Shown here one piece after another: positions 31,403 through 40,427 of a stretch of DNA of 64,000 nucleotides. Location of the stretch: contig NZ_BSFQ01000010.1 in the NCBI RefSeq assembly GCF_027922425.1, positions 62,001 to 126,000 of the forward strand, in the 5' to 3' direction. The notes beneath the pieces were generated by a model that searched no databases, was not told where the DNA came from, and saw only the letters and a list, made by a program, of their open reading frames with translations. The position numbers and the translations under genes are program-made. How positions within the stretch are numbered: position 1 is the first letter of the stretch; each line of letters opens with the position of its first letter. Origin of the DNA: Pseudonocardia halophobica (GTDB lineage Bacteria; Actinomycetota; Actinomycetes; Mycobacteriales; Pseudonocardiaceae).

Positions 31403-31891
31403 ATGAAGCAGATCGCCACCTGCCTGTGGTTCGACGGCCAGGCGCAGCAGGCCGCGGAGTTCTACACCTCCGTGTTCCCGAACTCGGAGATCACCGAGAT
31501 CCAGCGCTACCCGGAGGGCGCGCCCGGGCCCGCCGGCGAGGTCATGATCGTGTACTTCACCCTCGACGGGCGGGAGTTCGCCGGGCTCAACGGCGGCCCG
31601 CAGTTCCCGCACACCGAGGCGATCTCGTTCGTGGTGCCGTGCGAGACCACCGAGGAGATCGACCACTACTGGGAGGCGCTGATCGAGGGCGGCGAGCCCC
31701 AGCCCTGCGGGTGGCTGAAGGACAAGTTCGGGGTGTCGTGGCAGGTCGTGTCGCTCGAGGCCGAGGAGTGGATGAAGGACCCCGACACGGCGGCGGCCAA
31801 CCGCACGATGCAGGCCATGCTGTCCCAGTTCGGCAAGCCGGACGTCGAGGCGATGCGCAAGGCCCACCTCGGCGAGACGGCCGACGCCTGA
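31403..31891 (+). CDS. VOC superfamily protein (PhnB / 3-dmu-9_3-mt type)
   Basis: 162 residues. The opening KQIATCLWFDGQAQQAAEFY, the FPNSEI segment and WKD-type ending belong to the VOC fold group often annotated PhnB-like or 3-demethylubiquinone methyltransferase-like. Members are small cytosolic proteins of mostly unknown substrate; the ubiquinone name is inherited and not informative here. GAGGAG lies 7 nt before the ATG at 31403. It is divergent from the Lrp gene, and purT follows 41 bp downstream with its own -10 box. Confidence 0.82.
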   Translation: MKQIATCLWFDGQAQQAAEFYTSVFPNSEITEIQRYPEGAPGPAGEVMIVYFTLDGREFAGLNGGPQFPHTEAISFVVPCETTEEIDHYWEALIEGGEPQPCGWLKDKFGVSWQVVSLEAEEWMKDPDTAAANRTMQAMLSQFGKPDVEAMRKAHLGETADA

Positions 31892-31920
31892 GCGGCGGGG
31901 GTGTCGATCCACACGGAACC

Positions 31921-31926
31921 TAAGCT
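31921..31926 (+). promoter_or_regulatory. Leaderless -10 box of purT
   Basis: TAAGCT lies 6 nt before the ATG at 31933. This fixes the start and makes purT transcription independent of the VOC gene. Confidence 0.5.
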
Positions 31927-31932
31927 GGTCGC

Positions 31933-33156
31933 ATGACCGGCCCCGTGCGTATCGGCACCCCGCTCGCCCCCTCCGCCACCCGCGTCATGCTGCTCGGCTC
32001 CGGCGAGCTCGGGAAGGAGGTCGTGATCGCCTTCCAGCGGCTCGGCGTCGAGGTCGTGGCGGTCGACCGGTATCCCGACGCGCCCGGTCACCAGGTCGCA
32101 CACCGCGCCCACGCGATCGACATGACCGACCCGGTCGCGCTCACGGCGCTGATCGAGCAGGAGCAGCCGCACTACGTCATCCCCGAGATCGAGGCGATCG
32201 CCACCAGCGCGCTGCTGGCCGTCGAGGAGGCCGGCACGGCCACGGTCGTCCCGACCGCCCGCGCCACCCGGTTGACGATGGACCGCGAGGGGATCCGCCG
32301 GCTGGCCGCCGAGGAGCTCGGCCTGCCCACCTCGCCGTACGCCTTCGCCGACTCGCTCGACGAGGTCCGTGACGCGATCGAGGGCGGCGCCGGGGGCGGG
32401 ATCGGCTACCCGTGCGTGCTGAAGCCGGTGATGTCGTCGTCGGGCAAGGGGCAGTCCGTGCTGCGCTCGGCGGCGGACCTCGAGCCGGCGTGGCAGTACG
32501 CGATGGCCGGCGGCCGGGTCGCCGGGACGCGGGTCATCGTCGAGGGCTTCGTCGACTTCGACTACGAGATCACCCAGCTCACGGTGCGGGCGGTCGGCCC
32601 CGACCACACCACCGGCACCCACTTCTGCGCGCCGATCGGACACGTGCAGGAGGACGGGGACTACGTCGAGTCGTGGCAGCCGCAGCCCATGTCCGAAGCT
32701 GCGGCTGCGGCGGCCCGGGACGTCTCCGGCCGGATCACCGAGGCCCTCGGCGGCCGCGGCATCTTCGGGGTCGAGCTGTTCGTGCGCGGCGACGACGTGC
32801 TGTTCTCCGAGGTCTCGCCGCGTCCGCACGACACCGGGCTGGTCACGCTGGCGACCCAGCGGCTCTCGGAGTTCGAGCTGCACGCCCGCGCCGTACTGGG
32901 CCTGCCGGTCGACGTCACCCTCCGCTCCCCCGGCGCCTCGGCGGTGATCTACGGCGGGGTCGACGCCAAGGCCGTCGGGTTCGAGGGCGTCGACGCGGCG
33001 CTGGCCGTACCGGGCTCGGACCTCCGCCTCTTCGGTAAGCCCGAGAGCTTCGTGAAGCGTCGGATGGGTGTGGCGGTCGCCGCGGCCGACGACGTCGAGA
33101 CGGCCCGCGAGCGGGCGAAGGAGGCCGCCGGACTCGTCCGCGTCGTCACCGAGTAA
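31933..33156 (+). CDS. purT: Formate-dependent GAR transformylase PurT
   Basis: 407 residues of the ATP-grasp superfamily. N-terminal [21 protein letters not shown], central [12 protein letters not shown] loop and [15 protein letters not shown] are PurT hallmarks. It makes formyl-GAR from GAR, formate and ATP, bypassing the folate-dependent PurN step of purine synthesis. The gene stands alone, not with other pur genes. A 10-bp inverted repeat lies 5 nt after the stop. Confidence 0.93.
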   Translation: MTGPVRIGTPLAPSATRVMLLGSGELGKEVVIAFQRLGVEVVAVDRYPDAPGHQVAHRAHAIDMTDPVALTALIEQEQPHYVIPEIEAIATSALLAVEEAGTATVVPTARATRLTMDREGIRRLAAEELGLPTSPYAFADSLDEVRDAIEGGAGGGIGYPCVLKPVMSSSGKGQSVLRSAADLEPAWQYAMAGGRVAGTRVIVEGFVDFDYEITQLTVRAVGPDHTTGTHFCAPIGHVQEDGDYVESWQPQPMSEAAAAAARDVSGRITEALGGRGIFGVELFVRGDDVLFSEVSPRPHDTGLVTLATQRLSEFELHARAVLGLPVDVTLRSPGASAVIYGGVDAKAVGFEGVDAALAVPGSDLRLFGKPESFVKRRMGVAVAAADDVETARERAKEAAGLVRVVTE

Positions 33157-33161
33157 CCGGG

Positions 33162-33197
33162 GAATCCACGGCGACGACCTACATGCACCGTGGATTC
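33162..33197. terminator. 10-bp perfect inverted repeat between purT and the rhodanese gene
   Basis: GAATCCACGG (33162-33171) and CCGTGGATTC (33188-33197) are exact reverse complements with a 16-nt loop. It may terminate purT or act as an operator 28 bp upstream of the rhodanese -10 box. The AT content of the outer arm is unlike the GC-only terminators elsewhere in the window. Confidence 0.5.
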
Positions 33198-33224
33198 TCT
33201 CTTCCCGAGGCCGCCGCATCTGCC

Positions 33225-33230
33225 TAGCGT
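33225..33230 (+). promoter_or_regulatory. Leaderless -10 box of the rhodanese gene
   Basis: TAGCGT lies 7 nt before the ATG at 33238 and supports that start over an upstream in-frame ATG near 33190 inside the inverted repeat. Confidence 0.5.
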
Positions 33231-33237
33231 CCGGGGC

Positions 33238-33687
33238 ATGACGATCTCCGCTCCGGTCTCGCCCGTCCTGGCCGTCCCGCCCGGGTCCCCCGCCGAGGCG
33301 GCGGCCCACTTCGCGGCCCGGCTGACCTTCTTCACCGACGTCTCCGACGTGCACGCCGCCCTCGGCGGACCGGAGCCCGGCTTCGTGCTCGTGGACACCC
33401 GCAGCCGCGCAGCGTGGGACCAGAGGCACGTGCCCGGCGCGGTGCACCACCCGCACGCAGCGCTCCCCGGCGACCTCGATCCGGCGGTCCCCGTGGTCAC
33501 GTACTGCTGGGGACCGGGCTGCGACGGCGCGACCCGCGGCGCGCTGGAGCTGGCCCGCGCGGGCTTCCGGGTCAAGGAGATGCTGGGCGGGATCGAGTAC
33601 TGGATCCGCGAGGGCTTCGCCGTCGAGACCATCGAGGGTGTACGGGAGAACGAGCCGGATCCGCTGACCACGCCCTGCGGCTGCTGA
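33238..33687 (+). CDS. Rhodanese domain protein
   Basis: 149 residues, a single rhodanese domain. The CH2A-type segments are FVLVDTRSRAAWDQRHVPGAVHHP, and the active-site loop contains Cys90 in TYCWGPGCDGATRG; a second Cys95 in the loop is unusual. A further Cys pair ends the protein (PCGC). Rhodaneses carry persulfide sulfur or sense redox state. No sulfur-metabolism gene is adjacent. It ends 6 bp from the convergent YbhN-type gene. Confidence 0.85.
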   Translation: MTISAPVSPVLAVPPGSPAEAAAHFAARLTFFTDVSDVHAALGGPEPGFVLVDTRSRAAWDQRHVPGAVHHPHAALPGDLDPAVPVVTYCWGPGCDGATRGALELARAGFRVKEMLGGIEYWIREGFAVETIEGVRENEPDPLTTPCGC

Positions 33688-33693
33688 GCGGCG

Positions 33694-34818
33694 TCAGGTG
33701 CTGGGCACGGTGCCCGGCGGCAGCTCCCGCTCCCCGTCCGAGGTGCCCTCCGCGGCGCGGTGGCGGTGCCAGTGCGGCGGCGTGAGGTGGATCTGCGCGG
33801 CGTAGACGATCCAGCCGGCCACCGACAGCCCCAGCCACGTGATCAGCCGGTAGACCAGCACGGTCGCGGCGGCGGGCGCGGCCGGGGCACCCGAGGCGAG
33901 CAGCACGCCGAGCAGCCCGGTCTCAGCCAGGCCGGCACCGCCGGGGAGCACCTGCAGCGCGATGCTGAGCTGGACGACGAGGAACCCCAGCGCGAGGGTC
34001 GTCCACCGGGCGTCGAGCCCGAGGGCGGTGGCGCAGGCGTGCAGGGCCAGGAAGTCCGCGGCCCAGCTGGCCAGGGCGGTGCCGGCGAGCAGCAACCACT
34101 GCCAGGGCGTCGGGTGCAGGATGTTGATGCGCTCGGTCAGCCGGTTCGCGGTGGCCTCCGGGTCCGACGCCCAGCCGCCGCGGCAGTCGTGGCACACGCC
34201 GGGCACCCGGCGCCACAGGTGCACCAGGCCGAGCAGGATCCGGTGCAGCACCGAGGCGTGCGTGAGCACCGACCAGAACCCCATCGTCCCGACGGCGATG
34301 GCGGCCGCGACCATCAGGGCCAGCCACATCGGCATCCAGCCGGCGGAGCCGACGATGAACACGGCGCCGACCAGCAGGACGATCGTGGACAGGGCGCCGG
34401 GCAGGAACACCGACCACGAGGCCAGGGCCGCGTCCACGCCCCGGCTGCGAAGCCGGGCGATGGAGTACGCGAGCGCACCGGCCCCGCCCACGACCGGGAC
34501 CGTGTTGGCGATGGCGTTCTCGGCGAAGGTGATGGCCTGGACCGTGCGGCCCGACACCCGCGCCCCGCCGATCACGAGCATCACGCGGTGCAGCTCGCCG
34601 TAGAGCATGAGTGCGGCCACCGCGAGCGCCACCGCGAGCCCGAGCCAGCCCGGACGCAGGTGCGACAGCGGCTCGTCCGCCTCGCGGACGGCGCGCGCCA
34701 TCTCCGGCAGCTGCCACGCGATGTAGCCGAGCGCGGCCGCCACCAGGATCCAGTGCAGCACCGTCTTGAGGTGCCGCAGCGGCCACGTCAGGGCCGAACG
34801 CAGGCGTGGTGCCGCCAT
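33694..34818 (-). CDS. YbhN/UPF0104 (LPG synthase TM-like) membrane protein
   Basis: 374 residues with about eight membrane helices. ITFAENAIANTVPVVGGAGALAY and LQVLPGGAGLAETGLLGVLL are the family signatures (flippase-like domain of lysylphosphatidylglycerol synthases). The aminoacyl-transferase half of full MprF proteins is absent. A cytosolic loop contains CHDC, a possible metal or redox site. Members are thought to move lipids across the membrane; the specific lipid is unknown. It is probably in one transcript with trpB2 upstream (65-bp gap). Confidence 0.8.
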   Translation of the reverse strand: MAAPRLRSALTWPLRHLKTVLHWILVAAALGYIAWQLPEMARAVREADEPLSHLRPGWLGLAVALAVAALMLYGELHRVMLVIGGARVSGRTVQAITFAENAIANTVPVVGGAGALAYSIARLRSRGVDAALASWSVFLPGALSTIVLLVGAVFIVGSAGWMPMWLALMVAAAIAVGTMGFWSVLTHASVLHRILLGLVHLWRRVPGVCHDCRGGWASDPEATANRLTERINILHPTPWQWLLLAGTALASWAADFLALHACATALGLDARWTTLALGFLVVQLSIALQVLPGGAGLAETGLLGVLLASGAPAAPAAATVLVYRLITWLGLSVAGWIVYAAQIHLTPPHWHRHRAAEGTSDGERELPPGTVPST

Positions 34819-34883
34819 CGACCCTCCCCGGTGCTCCGCCTCCGACCCAGGCTAGCCCCCGGGCCCGGGCGGGCGACCGGGTC

Positions 34884-36143
34884 TCAGCCCTGCTCCTCCG
34901 GCAGCCGGCCGTTGTTGTGGTCGTCGTAGGCCGACAGGTCGAGGAAGCCGTGGCCGCTGTAGTTGAAGAGGATCACCTTCTCCTCCCCCGTCTCCTTGGC
35001 GGCCAACGCCTCGTCGATCGCGGCCCGGACCGCGTGCGCGCACTCCGGCGCCGGGATCTTGCCCTCGACCCGGGCGAACTGCACCGCCGCCTCGAAAACC
35101 TTGCCCTGCGGGTAGGCCACCGCCTCCATCCGACCCGCCTTGACCAGGGACGACACCAGCGGCGAGTCGCCGTGGTAGCGCAGTCCGCCCGCATGGATGG
35201 ACGGCGGCACGAAGTCGTGCCCGAGGGTGTACATGGGCATCAGCGGGGTCAGCCCGGCGACGTCGCCGAAGTCGTACTCGAACCGGCCCCGGGTCAGGGT
35301 CGGGCAGGACAGCGGCTCGACGGCGAGCAGCCGCACGCCCTCGTCCGGCACGAACGGGAACGCGATCCCACCCAGGTTGGACCCGCCGCCGCAGGACGCG
35401 AGGACGACGTCCGGCAGCCGCTCGCCCGCCAGCTCCAGCTGCTCCTTGGCCTCGAGCCCGATCACGGTCTGGTGCAGCAGCACGTGGTTCAGCACCGAGC
35501 CCAGCGCGTAGTGCGTGTCCTCGCGGCCCACGCAGTCCCGCACGGCGTCCGAGATCGCGGAGCCGAGCGAGCCGGGGTGGCCGGGCTCGTCGACCGGGGA
35601 CGGGACCACCGAGCCGCCCCAGGTCTCCATCGCGATCCGGCGGTACGGCTTCTGCTCGTACGAGGCGCGGACCATGTAGACCTGCAGCTCCAGGCCGTAC
35701 TGCGCGGCCGCGTAGGACAGCGCGGTGCCCCACTGCCCCGCCCCGGTCTCCGTGGTGAGGCGGGTGATGCCCTCCTTGGCGTTGTAGAACGCCTGGGGCA
35801 CGGCGGTGTTGGTCTTGTGGCTGCCCGACGGCGAGCCGGACTCGTCCTTGAAGTAGATCCGGGCGGGCGTGCCGAGCGCCCTCTCCAGCCGTTCGGCCCT
35901 GACCAGCGGGGTGGGGCGCCACAGCTTCAGGATGTCCAGGACCTCACCGGGGACGTCGATCCACGGCGCGGTCGACACCTCCTGCCCGATGAGCTCCATC
36001 GGGAACAGCGGCGCCAGGTCCTCGGGACCGACGGGCTCGCGGGTGGCCGGGTGCAGCGGCGGGTCCACCGGCTCCGGCAGGTGCGGCGCCACGTTGAACC
36101 AGGCGCTCGGGATCCGGTCGGGCGGCAGCGTCCAGCGACTCAT
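34884..36143 (-). CDS. Tryptophan synthase beta-like enzyme TrpB2
   Basis: 419 residues. PLP lysine Lys110 in GSHKTNT, phosphate-binding [11 protein letters not shown], and RPTPL before the first domain identify the TrpB family. The longer N-terminus (about 60 residues before the core) and overall wording match the TrpB2 subgroup, which acts without a TrpA partner; no trpA is nearby. It likely makes tryptophan from indole and serine, or acts on a related substrate. TAGCCT lies 7 nt before the ATG, supporting this start over an in-frame ATG 21 nt upstream. Confidence 0.87.
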   Translation of the reverse strand: MSRWTLPPDRIPSAWFNVAPHLPEPVDPPLHPATREPVGPEDLAPLFPMELIGQEVSTAPWIDVPGEVLDILKLWRPTPLVRAERLERALGTPARIYFKDESGSPSGSHKTNTAVPQAFYNAKEGITRLTTETGAGQWGTALSYAAAQYGLELQVYMVRASYEQKPYRRIAMETWGGSVVPSPVDEPGHPGSLGSAISDAVRDCVGREDTHYALGSVLNHVLLHQTVIGLEAKEQLELAGERLPDVVLASCGGGSNLGGIAFPFVPDEGVRLLAVEPLSCPTLTRGRFEYDFGDVAGLTPLMPMYTLGHDFVPPSIHAGGLRYHGDSPLVSSLVKAGRMEAVAYPQGKVFEAAVQFARVEGKIPAPECAHAVRAAIDEALAAKETGEEKVILFNYSGHGFLDLSAYDDHNNGRLPEEQG

Positions 36144-36150
36144 GGCGCGC

Positions 36151-36156
36151 AGGCTA
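36151..36156 (-). promoter_or_regulatory. Leaderless -10 box of trpB2
   Basis: TAGCCT on the minus strand is 7 nt from the ATG at 36143. Confidence 0.45.
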
Positions 36157-36348
36157 GCGATCACCGGGCCGGCGAGGAAGGGCCCACCGACTGCTCCGCC
36201 GGCACCTGCGTACGCACGTCCGGCCGGCTCCGCCCGGACGGAACGGGACCTGTGGTCCTTGACCGGTCCGCGGCGGCGTCACGAGCATCGCCCGCACAGC
36301 ACGGCCGCGCGGTCGCGGCGGCCGGCCGGGCGCCCTGCCCGGCCGGGG

Positions 36349-36368
36349 CCGCGGCGGCGCCGCCGCGG
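36349..36368. promoter_or_regulatory. 20-bp GC-only palindrome in the leader of the membrane protein gene
   Basis: CCGCGGCGGC followed by its exact reverse complement GCCGCCGCGG, ending at the base before the GGAGG of the 36377 gene. In RNA it would form a very stable hairpin right before the ribosome site, which could reduce translation or mark a terminator for upstream transcription. Confidence 0.4.
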
Positions 36369-36376
36369 GAGGCTCC

Positions 36377-37114
36377 ATGCCGGCACCGGTCCGTCCCGAC
36401 CCGCCCACCGCTCCCGTGGCCCGGCCGGACCGCGCCGAGGCCACCGCCCTCGCCCGCGCCGCCGGCGGCTCGGGGATCGTGTTCGCCGCGCTGTTCGTCG
36501 TCGCGCTCGTGCTGGTGTCGCAGGGCCCCGGCCTCGACGCCCCGGACGACGCCTACACCGCCTTCTTCACCACGGGCCGCGACTCGCTGCTCGTCTCCGT
36601 CGGCCTCTACGTGGTGCCCTTCACCGGGATCGCGTTCCTCTGGCACATGGCCGCGACCCGGACGTACCTGCAGGTCATGGCGCCGCGATCGTGGGCGCGC
36701 ATCCCGCACTGGCTGCACCTGGCGTCGGGCGTCCTCTTCGTGGCCCTGCTCTTCGCCGGCACCGCCACCGCCGGCGGCGCCGCCCTGCTCACCCGCTTCT
36801 CGTCCGCCGCGCCCCCGCCGCCCGACGTCGTCCGCACCCTGATGACGGTCGGTTTCACCATGGTCTTCGTCTACGGCGTCCGCGCAGCCGGCATGTTCAT
36901 GATCACGACGACGACCGGGCTGGGTCGCGCGCTCCCCCGGCCGCTCGCCGTCGTCTCCTACCTGGCCGCGGCGTTCCTGCTGGTCAGTACCACGTTCCAT
37001 CCCTCGGTCCTGCTGGTGTTCCCGGGCTGGGTGCTCGTGCTGAGCGTCCTGCTGCTGGTGCGCCGCCCGGGGCGGGAGGACGGCCCCACGAAGGAGGACC
37101 AGGATGAGCAGTGA
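36377..37114 (+). CDS. Six-helix membrane protein of unknown function
   Basis: 245 residues; I do not recognise the family. Hydrophobic stretches at about 32-50, 70-92, 110-135, 153-176, 187-206 and 208-229 predict six membrane helices. Between them, HMAATRTYLQVM and FVYGVRAAGMFMI contain basic and aromatic residues. The C-terminal tail is charged (REDGPTKEDQDEQ). GGAGG precedes the ATG. The gene overlaps the CYP102 gene by 11 nt, so translation is coupled and the protein is likely made with the P450. A role as membrane anchor, transporter of substrate or product, or resistance protein is inference. Confidence 0.8.
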   Translation: MPAPVRPDPPTAPVARPDRAEATALARAAGGSGIVFAALFVVALVLVSQGPGLDAPDDAYTAFFTTGRDSLLVSVGLYVVPFTGIAFLWHMAATRTYLQVMAPRSWARIPHWLHLASGVLFVALLFAGTATAGGAALLTRFSSAAPPPPDVVRTLMTVGFTMVFVYGVRAAGMFMITTTTGLGRALPRPLAVVSYLAAAFLLVSTTFHPSVLLVFPGWVLVLSVLLLVRRPGREDGPTKEDQDEQ

Positions 37115-40100
37115 GACCGGCAGCGCGGGGACGGGCGGGATCATCGGGATCGACGACCTGCCCGGCCCGCACCCGCTGCCCCTGCTCGGCAACCTGCTCG
37201 ACATCGACAGCGTGGCCCCGCTCGACGGGTTCGCGCGGATGGCGAAGGAGTACGGCCCGATCTACCGGATCAGCATGCCGGGCGGGTCGCGGCTGATCCT
37301 CTCCGGCGCCGCGCTCGCCCAGGAGGTGTTCGACGACAGCCGGTTCGACAAGGCGTTGGGCGGCGGGCTGGCCCAGCTCAGCGAGGGACCGATCGGGAAC
37401 GGGCTGTTCACCTCCCGCACCGGCGACCCGCTCTGGCACCGGGCGCACGAGATCCTCATGGCGCCCTTCTCGATGCGCGCGATGCGGGACTACGTGCCCC
37501 GGATGGTCGACATCGCCGAGCAGCTCATGGAGAAATGGGCCCGGCTCAACCCCGGCGAGGAGGTCGACGTCCCGGCCGACATGACCCGGCTGACCCTCGA
37601 CACCATCGCGCTCTGCGGGTTCGGCTACCGGTTCAACTCCTTCTACCGCGACACCCCGCACCCCTTCGTGCAGGCCATGACCCGGGTGCTCACGGAGGCG
37701 CAGGGCCGGCAGCGGCAGCTGCCCATCCAGACCCGTCTGCGGGTCCGCGCGCAACGGCAGCTCGAGGAGGACGCGACCTTCATGAGCGACCTCGTCGACG
37801 GTCTGGTGCGCGACCGCCGGGCCCAGGGCGAGGCCGCCGACGACACCGACCTGCTCGGCCGCATGCTCGTCGGCCGGACCCGCGACGGCGAGTCGCTGCC
37901 GGACGAGAACATCCGCGCGCAGTGCATCACCTTCCTCATCGCCGGCCACGAGACCACCTCCGGTCTGCTGTCCTTCGCGATCTACGAGCTGCTCAAGAAC
38001 CCGGAGGCGGCGCGGCGGGCCCGCGACGAGGTCGACGAGATCCTCGGCGACGACGCCGCGCCGACCTTCGAGCAGATCGGCCGGCTCCGGTACGTCCGCC
38101 AGGTGCTCGACGAGACGCTGCGGCTGTGGCCGACCGCGCCCGGCTTCACCCGCCGGCCGCGCGAGGACACGGTCATCGGCGGCCGCTACGCGATCCCGGC
38201 GGACACGCCGATCACCGTGCTGGCGGGCGCGCTGCACCGGGACACCTCGGTCTGGGACGACCCGGAGCGCTTCGACCCCGACCGGATGGCCGCGGACAGG
38301 ATCGCGGCCCTCCCGCCGCACGCCTACAAGCCGTTCGGCACCGGGCAGCGCGCCTGCATCGGCCGGCAGTTCGCGCTGCAGGAGGCCACGCTCGTGCTCG
38401 GCATGCTGCTGCAGCGGTTCGAGCTCGAGGACCAGCTCGACTACCAGCTCCACACGAAGACCACGCTGACCGTCAAGCCGGACGACTTCCGGATCGTCGT
38501 GCGCCCGCGGACCGGCCGCACCCTCCGCGCGGCGCCGGCCACGGACGGCGCGGGCACCGGCACGGTGCGCGAGGCCGTGCCCGCCGCGGCACCGGAGCCA
38601 CTGGTCGGGCGGCACGGCACGCCGCTCGCCGTGCTGTTCGGGTCCAACCTCGGTACCGCGGAGGCGCTGGCGACCACGCTCGCCGGCGAGGGCACCGCGC
38701 GCGGGTTCGACGTGACCCTCGGCCCGCTCGACGACCACGTCGGCGCGCTGCCGGAGAAGGGTGCGGCGATCGTCGTCAGCTCGTCGTACAACGGCACCCC
38801 GCCGGACAATGCGGCGAAGTTCTGCGACTGGCTCGCCGGACCCGACGCCCGCGTGCCCGGCACGGCCTTCGCGGTCTTCGGCTGCGGCGACAGCGAGTGG
38901 GCCGGCACCTACCAGGCCGTCCCGACCCGGCTCGACGACGGGCTGACCGCGGCGGGCGGCCGGCGGGTCCACCCGCGCGCCGGCGGCGACGCGAGCGGCG
39001 ACTTCGACGCGGCCTACCGCGACTGGCACGCGGGCCTGTGGGCCGACCTGGCCGGCGCGCTCGGCCTGCCGGACGAGGTGGGCGCGGAGCTGCGGCAGGG
39101 CCCGCGGCTGACGGTCACGCTCACGAACCGGCAGGTCACCAACCCGGTGGTGCTCTCGTACCACGCGCGGCCGGGCCGGATCACCGTCAACCGCGAGATG
39201 ATCCTCGGGTCGAACGGCAAGCCGCCGGAGCGCTCGACCCGGCACGTGGAGATCGCCCTGCCCGAGGGCGTCACCTATGGGGCCGGCGACCACCTCGGCG
39301 TGCTGCCGCGCAACGGCATCGACCCGATCCGCCGCGTGATCACGCACTTCGGCCTCGACGGCGCCCAGTACCTCACGATCATCCCGACGGGCACGGCGCC
39401 GACCCATCTGCCGGTCGACGAACCCGCCCCGCTGCTCGGGGTGCTGGCCACCTGCGTGGAGCTGCAGGACGTGGCGACCCGCGGCGACGTCGAGACGCTC
39501 GCCCGGTACACCGAGGACCCCGCCACGAGGGCCGAGCTCGAGGCGCTCGCCGGCGACGGGTACCGCGCGGGGGTGGCCGAGCCCTACCGCTCGGTGCTCG
39601 ACCTGCTCGAGGCGTTCCCGGCGTGCGACCTGCCCTTCGCGGAGTTCCTCGACCTCATGCCCCCGCTGCGGCCGCGGTACTACTCGATCTCGTCGTCGCC
39701 GCGGGCGGGCCACGACGACTGCAGCATCACCGTCGGCGTGGTCCGCGGGCCCGCCCGCTCGGGGTCAGGGGTGTACCAGGGCACCTGCTCCGGACACCTG
39801 TCGGCGCTGCCGGAGCAGGGCACGGCGTTCGTGTTCGTCCGCAAGCCGACGATCGCCTTCCGCCCGCCGGCCGACCCCAGCACCCCGATGATCATGATCG
39901 GGGCGGGGACCGGGCTCGCGCCGTTCCGGGGGTTCCTGCAGGACCGGGCCGCCGACGCGGCGGAGGGGCGGACCGTCGGCCGCTCGCTGCTGTTCTTCGG
40001 CTGCCGCAGTCCCGAGACCGACGAGCTCTACGCCGACGAGCTGCGCGGGCTCGAGGAGCAGGGCCTCGTCCACGTCGTCCCGGCGTACTCGCGCTACGCC

Positions 40101-40352
40101 GGGGCGCCCCGGCAGTACGTGCAGGAGTCGATGCTCGAGCACGCCGACGAGGTGTGGGGGCTGCTCCAGCAGGGGGCCGCGGTCTTCGTGTGCGGCAACG
40201 CCTCGACCATCGCCCCCGGGGTGCGGGCGGCGCTGCGGCAGGTGTTCCGGGACCGGACGGGCGCGTCCGAGGCCGACGCCGACGCGTGGCTGGCCGGGTT
40301 GCGCGCCGCCGACCGGTTCCTGGAGGACATCTGGGGCAGCGGCACCGGCTGA
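37104..40352 (+). CDS. Self-sufficient cytochrome P450 / NADPH-P450 reductase (CYP102-like)
   Basis: 1082 residues. P450 domain (1 to about 480): I-helix AGHETT at 280-285, ExxR Glu337-Arg340, heme loop FGTGQRACIG with Cys418. FMN domain begins near LFGSNLGTAEAL (513 on). The FAD/NADPH domain has RYYSISSS (858-865), GAGTGLAPFRGF near 933 and terminal Trp1077. Architecture and wording match P450 BM3 (CYP102A), which hydroxylates fatty acids with NADPH and O2. The BM3 residues that bind the fatty-acid carboxylate (Arg47, Tyr51) align with Gly61 and Ile65, while Phe87 is kept as Phe102, so the substrate may differ. It overlaps the upstream membrane-protein gene by 11 nt. Confidence 0.93.
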   Translation: MSSETGSAGTGGIIGIDDLPGPHPLPLLGNLLDIDSVAPLDGFARMAKEYGPIYRISMPGGSRLILSGAALAQEVFDDSRFDKALGGGLAQLSEGPIGNGLFTSRTGDPLWHRAHEILMAPFSMRAMRDYVPRMVDIAEQLMEKWARLNPGEEVDVPADMTRLTLDTIALCGFGYRFNSFYRDTPHPFVQAMTRVLTEAQGRQRQLPIQTRLRVRAQRQLEEDATFMSDLVDGLVRDRRAQGEAADDTDLLGRMLVGRTRDGESLPDENIRAQCITFLIAGHETTSGLLSFAIYELLKNPEAARRARDEVDEILGDDAAPTFEQIGRLRYVRQVLDETLRLWPTAPGFTRRPREDTVIGGRYAIPADTPITVLAGALHRDTSVWDDPERFDPDRMAADRIAALPPHAYKPFGTGQRACIGRQFALQEATLVLGMLLQRFELEDQLDYQLHTKTTLTVKPDDFRIVVRPRTGRTLRAAPATDGAGTGTVREAVPAAAPEPLVGRHGTPLAVLFGSNLGTAEALATTLAGEGTARGFDVTLGPLDDHVGALPEKGAAIVVSSSYNGTPPDNAAKFCDWLAGPDARVPGTAFAVFGCGDSEWAGTYQAVPTRLDDGLTAAGGRRVHPRAGGDASGDFDAAYRDWHAGLWADLAGALGLPDEVGAELRQGPRLTVTLTNRQVTNPVVLSYHARPGRITVNREMILGSNGKPPERSTRHVEIALPEGVTYGAGDHLGVLPRNGIDPIRRVITHFGLDGAQYLTIIPTGTAPTHLPVDEPAPLLGVLATCVELQDVATRGDVETLARYTEDPATRAELEALAGDGYRAGVAEPYRSVLDLLEAFPACDLPFAEFLDLMPPLRPRYYSISSSPRAGHDDCSITVGVVRGPARSGSGVYQGTCSGHLSALPEQGTAFVFVRKPTIAFRPPADPSTPMIMIGAGTGLAPFRGFLQDRAADAAEGRTVGRSLLFFGCRSPETDELYADELRGLEEQGLVHVVPAYSRYAGAPRQYVQESMLEHADEVWGLLQQGAAVFVCGNASTIAPGVRAALRQVFRDRTGASEADADAWLAGLRAADRFLEDIWGSGTG

Positions 40353-40366
40353 GCCGTCGCCGAGAA

Positions 40367-40401
40367 CGCCGCCGGCCCCGCGGGAAGCGGGGCCGGTGGC
40401 G
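40367..40401. terminator. Bidirectional hairpin terminator
   Basis: CCGGCCCCGC (40372-40381), loop GGGAA, GCGGGGCCGG (40387-40396) is a perfect 10-bp stem, extended by CGCC/GGCG. It lies between the convergent P450 and rbpA genes. Confidence 0.8.
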
Positions 40402-40427
40402 GGTCACTGCTGGTGTCTCGCTGCAGG

